From assembly GCA_023079485.1 (NCBI GenBank), contig CM041083.1:174151480-174215479 (forward strand): a DNA stretch of 64,000 nucleotides, written 5' to 3'. This DNA comes from Archilochus colubris (lineage: Eukaryota; Chordata; Aves; Apodiformes; Trochilidae). Each line of letters starts with the position of its first letter. Position 1 is the stretch's first letter. Below, one piece after another: positions 58,263-64,000 of the stretch. Under the pieces are notes generated by a model. That model was given only the letters and a program-made list of their open reading frames with translations. It did no database searches and had not been told where the DNA came from. Made by a program: the position numbers and the translations under genes.

Positions 58263-61200
58263 CTGGGTCCAGCCCTTTGGAAAATCTGGATGAAGGGAAG
58301 GAGCTAAATGCTACTGATACTCCCCCTGTGCCACAGTCAAACCTCATGCCTCCATCCAACTCCTTTCTAATAACAAGCTGTCATCTGTGCTTTGGTGTAT
58401 CAGAGAGGTACAAAGCCAAAGCAAACAGCAGTTTTCAGAAGAAGTTCTTCGCATGGTGAGTGCAAGTGGCACAGATTTCTCTCCCATTTGTCCCAAGCTG
58501 TATGTGTCAGATGTGGTTTCCATATGGCATCTATATCTCTCAGTACACCCACACTGGATGTATGCATTGGTATACTAGTGGCTGTGCTGAGCCACAGATA
58601 AATGTTTAGCATTCCTTAGTCAACTGGAAACTGTGTGTGTATGGGGTGTGCGTGGGGGTGAAGCCCAAGGAATATCAAAACAGGCATATGGCATTTTTAA
58701 CTCATTGCACAGATAAAAAGGAGAAATAAATATAAGGCAACACTCTAAAATAGCATCAAAGTCTTTGAAGTAAACCCACTAGTGAGAGAAACTGAAGTGG
58801 AGGCTGCTGCACCAGCCTACAGCTCCAAGCCCAGCACCTTTCCCCTGTGTTTTCTGGTGCTCCCTGTGTGCCAAGATTTCAGTCTTTGCTCCCTCAAATG
58901 GAGGCTCTCGGGCCTCTTCCTGCCACACTGGCATGACTGTGGCTTGGACACCTCAAAATTCACTTTATTGTCCTCCCAGAGCATACAGATGTCTGGTTCA
59001 GTTTACTGAACTGAGGTTGTGCTGAGTTGAGCATGAGGCCAGCATCCTGCCCTAGGCAAGATGCCTGCTGTGTACAGACTGAATCAGTTGCCTAAACCCA
59101 AACACCTAGTGCCATCCGTGGCACCCCCAGGTGCCTGGCATGGCCTCTGGCTGCCTCTCCAGTAGGAGACAGCTGTTGTGCCAATGCCTCAGATGCTGCA
59201 GGCAGCTATAAAGAGTACCTGTGTCTTTCAGCTTTGAAATAGGAACTTGTGCTAGTGAGGGCTGGAGAGAGAGCTGAAGCTCATCAGACAAATACTCCAG
59301 TGAAGAAATTGTTCAGGGGTGTTTCATGATGAAGGCTTTCAGTGCCAACAAGAAGGCAGAAGGCCATTGAAGAGGCAGGCTTGGTCTCTTCCATATGTGT
59401 TTTTCCATATCACGCATGAAATTCTGGATAGACATGCTGGTAGTCACAGTGTTGCCAAGCTTTCACATTCTCTACCTGGAGATTCCTCCTTTCCCCTTCT
59501 ACTTGGAAATACCTTCATCACATACCATGGTGTAGACCTGGACAAAGCAGTTTAAAATGTGGGGAAATCCCTTTCTCCTCCAGCATGGAAGGAACTGAGA
59601 GAGCCTCCTTACAGATAATAATGTGGAAATAACCTGAAAAAGGGAGGGGGAATTCCCTGGTGAGAGCATCCCCTGTGGGGTCTGTGGGACTCCCTGTTTG
59701 CTGTGGCAGTGGCACTGGCTGCAGATGTCCTGGTGCTGTGCAAGTGATGCCAGAGCATTCGCAGCCACCAGCACAGAGCAACAGGGTCAGGACTCAGTGC
59801 TGGGTTGTTGTGTAATGAATGGCAGGGTCTGGGAGATGCTCTTCTGACCAGTGCAATAGCAACACTTTCTAGAACAGCCCAGCATGAGGCACAGCTGCTG
59901 CTGTGCAGAGCAAACCTGAAGACCAGATGTATATTTTTTGGAGCTGAACCTCAGTCTATAGGAGACTCCTGCCTTTTTGTAAGGAGAATCTTCAGCCTGG
60001 GTCTTTGAAAGATCTTGTTTCCTTGTCAAGGAAACAACGAATTTTTCTGAGCTCTTCCTGTTCCTGGTTCTTCAGAGACCTTTATCTCATACTACTATAG
60101 GGAGTACTTGGACCACGTTGGGATTTACTGGCTCAGGGAGGGGAAGAACTCTTAGAACAACTGCCTTATACCCTAGGCAATATTAAATTAATTTTATTCC
60201 CTCAGGACAGGTGAAGCTGTTAATGTTTGGTCAGTGGGTTTGAAATAGCAAAGGGAAACCTTTTTTGCTTTTGCCCTGCAGTTGTTTTCTTGGGCAGAGA
60301 GTTTGAGGTTCAGATACAGGATGCCTATATGAGGAAATAGACAACCCATGTAAAAAAGCACTGGTCTGTGCTGTGGTAAATGCAAAATGGTCAAGAGGCA
60401 AGAAGAAATGCACTCTGGCATCTGTCTTTATCTATTTCGAAATGCCTTGGGTTAAATTCAAAAAGACAGTAAGAAATAAGTGATTGGGCTGTCTTGGAGG
60501 AAATGGGGGTTTAGTATTCTCTCAGAGTCTGTTGCTGTGGAAGGTGCCAAAGCCTGTATTTTTTCTACCATCTGAGTAGGGTAGCAAGCTCCCAGAAGCC
60601 TGTTGCCAAGGGCACGTTTGTTCCTCATGTGTGCTGGCAACTAGAGAGGAAAAGAAACAATGCATGAGAGATGAAGGATGCATGGGTGAGCTTGGAAACT
60701 GATGTCAGTGAAACCCCTGGGCCTAGGGTGCATCGTGCCTGGATGGCTATGCTGCTGGTGCATGTGTTTCTCTCCCTGACTGGTCCCCTGGATGTTCAGA
60801 CTGCCAGCATCCCCACTCTGGCAGGCCCAGCACTGTGGCCTGAGAGGGGGAAGCTTTTAAATGGCCCTGTGGTCACGTAACCAGGAGCAGATGAATGCAT
60901 GTGGGTGTGATTACATAGTGCTGCAAAAGTAGACTGAAGATGGAACCATGCCCACCTCTTAATTTAGGGCTGTGTTGCAGAGGCTGCAGTGAGATACAGG
61001 GCTTGGGGTTTATGTTTGGTTTTTGGGAGCAGCGCAAGGCACGAAGATGGAGGCAACTTCACTGTGATTTGGGTAACAGTATGGCTGGTCATCTACAGTC
61101 ACACAGCGTGCTGCATGTTGCCTGGAGCAGTTCTGGTAAAGGGTGGCATCCCCTGGTTGGGCACTGGGAAGGACTCCCAGTGAATCTACAACCAGGCTAT

Positions 61201-63396
61201 GTAATTATTAACCCAAACTGTTCACATTGGTTAATGCAATGAACAATAATGCATTAAAGCTTCAAAGGCAAAGTACTGAAACCTTAACTAATTGTTGTTA
61301 CTCTGTAAAACCAGCATGACTTCAAATGCACCAATGAGTTGACGGGCCCATGTGGACTTCTTTCTTGGTGAAATGTTTAAATGCTTTTTCTCCTTTCAGG
61401 GTATGTGATTTGGTCCATTGCAAGCAGCTGAAACACTTCAAAATCTCAAAGAAAACTCAAAGCTCAAAAGTTACTGGAAGTCATTGAAGATAGCTGTCCA
61501 CAAGTCCACTTTTCTCAGTCCACAAGCTATTTTGGTTATCTGACCACAGCTCACAATAAAATATAATCAATTAGGTAACTTTTCATGTGCCATTGGTCCA
61601 AGGTGCCAGTTTAACTGATATCACATTGGTGGTGACTTGATCTTGTGCCTAAACCCACAGCTTTCAGTCTCTAATTTTATCTGAAAAAGGAGATGCTTCC
61701 ACTATTTTTAAGCAAACCTGGTTCATCCACTAAGTGTGAAAACACTGGTGAACTCACAGGGAAGCTTGCTTCTAAGTTTTAAATTAGTAAGGATGGGTAA
61801 AGCAATGTTTTCTTATGAAAGTTACAGGATATAGTTCAAATTTTAATATATACAGAAATGTTTTCTTGAAGGGTCTGATCTTTGTAAAAATGTGCTGCTT
61901 AAAGATTGATATTGAGCTCAGACCCATTCATTACAGAAAACTCAACAGACCAACACTCAATATAGTAATTATAGCAGTAGTCCTGTTGAGAATTTTTCTC
62001 ACACACTGGTAATTCTGTATTTTGCTGGAGCAGCTCCAGGACAGACAATTTAATGCCCTGTGTAGTCTGTTTTCATATTGAGCAAACCCTGCTGAGATGC
62101 TGGAAAATAGTGATTTAAACTGATAAGCTTGCAAAAGACAGCTGACTCATCTAGTGCCATGAAGCAAGGATTCCCACACTGTGATACACCTGAAAGTGTT
62201 GAACTTGGACAAGCTCCGTTCCCCACCTTTCTGCTGGAGGTGTTGGGGAATCACCAACTTCTGCTTGACCAGGGTAGAACTGCTACCTTTATACCACAGT
62301 ATGAGTCATTCCTTCTAGTGGTTGCACCTGAGTAGATGAATATGGCCCAAACCACAGTGTTGGTGCCATGTTTGCAGCATCAGATGGGACAAGACAGCCA
62401 CAGGCTCCATACCTACTTTGGATGAGATCAGAATTGTAATAGTTGATGTTATTTAATTTTAGATTTTACCACAGCTTACAGGGACACCTGGGGATCAACC
62501 ATGTGGAAGAACTTAATTCAGCATATGTGCCATTTAGTGTATTAGATTGCTCCTTTAACACTAGACCCAACCTTAAAAAAATATTCATTTTGATCTTGTC
62601 TGAAGCACAGTCTGAATCCCAGCAAGAAGACACTCTCTACCTGTCCATGCCACTGCCTTTTTCTTGACCTGACTGGAGCAGGTTAACTAATCCCCTGGAA
62701 GAGGACAGATGAATGATGAATCAAAGTTTGGCTTTCATTTACAAATGATGAAAATGGTCACTAGTGGAAGCTTGTTTCTGTAAGTAGAGCTTGATGGGCA
62801 TGACCAGACCCAGCAACTTCAATGTTCCTTTTCTTCTGCTCAGAAAGGAGCACACACTGCTCAGGTTTTCCAGCAGGTGTTGTCAGGCTGTGGTCTCCTC
62901 ACCAGGAGAGGAGTTCATGTGGAGTCTTGGAGCATGGAAAGGAAAAAAAGGCTGTATGTCAGGGAATGTCATAAAAAGGCTTTCCAGAGAGGTCTGCCTT
63001 TTACCAGAAAGTATGTGAAGATGGTTTGGACATTTCTTTTTAGGCCAAAGAGAAGCTTTTACTGACATGCCCTTTGGAAGTTTTCCCTGTGAAATTATTA
63101 GTACAGGTAATTCATGATCTTAAACAGAATACAGTTTATGGGAAAACCTGCAGATTTTCTGCTAAGGATGTTTCTGGGTCTTTTTCTAACTACACGTGCA
63201 TTTAAGAGATTTCTCCTCATAGCTTCATGATCCAAAGTGAAGTTAGCATTGGTTAGCTTTGGACGAGGCCAAAAGCCAAATGTTTCTGAGAGAAAACACT
63301 ACAGATTAACAGAAGGAGGGATTTTTACTTGAAAAATATTCTGTGATTGAAATTTTTTGCCTGCAACATTTTGCATTGAGCTGGATGCAGCTTATG

Positions 63397-63410
63397 AAAA
63401 AAAAAAAAAA
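63397..63410. repeat. A14 homopolymer
   Basis: Uninterrupted run of 14 A, with no retrocopy recognised upstream. Confidence 0.95.
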
Positions 63411-64000
63411 GATAGTTTTGTGTTTCAATATAACTTTCCACTTCTTGGCAAGAAGTGCATCTGCCTCATAAAGACCTGATGGGTGATTGCCAGGCTCCCT
63501 GCATCTTCCCTGGCAGCACCTGATTATCACCAATTAGCTGCCCTGATGCATCTGCTGGGCATCTGCTACCAAAATGCACTGAAGAAAATTGAAATAGGAT
63601 AAAATGGGAAGTTGATGAATGGCCTGTGTTTGTAGACAGAACTTCAGATTCCTGTGCTTCAAGAAATAGATGTCTGTCTTTGAGGAACTGCCCATTTTGA
63701 AAGAAAATAATAGAAATATAGACATTGTTTCATGGTGATGGGGCACAGAAGTGGGTGGAGATTATACATAAGGAGGCCACATCAATAAACAGACAGCTGA
63801 TTGCATACTCTTTCTTTCAAGCTTCTGTTGATGTCCCTTGTTGAGCTAAGCAATGGGCTTTACATGTCACTGTGTGCACAAGACACTAATGTCCTGCTAA
63901 AGCCTCAAAATATTTTTGAGGAAATCTAGGCACCATAGGGGATCAGAAAGTCTCCTGATAGGTTCCTAAACCACTGCTGGCTTCTAACTGACTTCACCAA

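Larger units (their letters stand above)
55625..64000. other. unique sequence, 8.4 kb
   Basis: No exon, RNA gene or avian CR1 was recognised to the end of the window. It holds a possible MIR fragment (55821-55885), a G-rich run at 57893-57911, a small CpG cluster at 58146-58262 and A14 at 63397-63410. The open frames at 56021-56410 (plus) and 56139-56612 (minus) overlap each other and resemble no known protein. Confidence 0.45.

Noticed and set aside
1..64000. CRISPR arrays, operons, bacterial-type genes, tRNA or rRNA genes
   Set aside because: No regularly spaced repeats with unique spacers, no tightly packed long frames, no ggttcgaat-type tRNA arms and no rRNA-like segments. The content is that of vertebrate nuclear DNA.

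Overview
The window looks like ordinary non-coding (intergenic or intronic) DNA from a bird nuclear genome. The main evidence is a dense scatter of CR1-type LINE retrotransposons. They end in the avian CR1 3' signature: a run reading 'ggttggaagggacct...' or its complement, followed by short ATTCTATG-type repeats. I count 19 CR1 segments from about 17 insertions. They cover roughly 9 kb (about 14% by summing my boundaries), which is on the high side for a bird. Six copies belong to one subfamily that I remember as CR1-J/E-like. High CR1 load with that lineage would fit groups such as woodpeckers or hoopoe/hornbill relatives, but this placement is only inference.

Layout. 0.57-3.2 kb is a CR1 cluster: an older minus-strand element split by a plus-strand copy, then another minus-strand copy. 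3.35-3.75 kb may hold an old solo LTR. 9.43-10.44 kb is the best preserved reverse-transcriptase fragment. 13.6-15.15 kb is a second nest, a younger CR1 inside an older one in the same orientation. 21.46-22.01 kb is a much older CR1 of the type common in turtles and crocodilians. 25.1-26.9 kb has a 190-bp pyrimidine-purine microsatellite and two CR1 3' ends facing each other, 98% identical over 172 bp. 33-48 kb carries scattered CR1 fragments and one MIR-like SINE. 55.3 kb has one more copy of the common subfamily. Between these lie long stretches of unique DNA with only short simple repeats.

No host protein-coding exon, tRNA, rRNA, CRISPR or operon could be supported. Open frames over about 100 codons are either CR1 ORF2 remnants, microsatellite translations or look like chance (the longest outside repeats is 176 codons and is overlapped by an open frame on the other strand). 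No element looks able to move: every CR1 is 5' truncated or broken. I saw nothing that amounts to a new biological system. The most checkable items are the inverted CR1 pair, the two nested insertions, the ancient CR1, the MIR-like fragments, the possible LTR, the triplex-prone microsatellite and several A/T-rich blocks that could be conserved non-coding elements.
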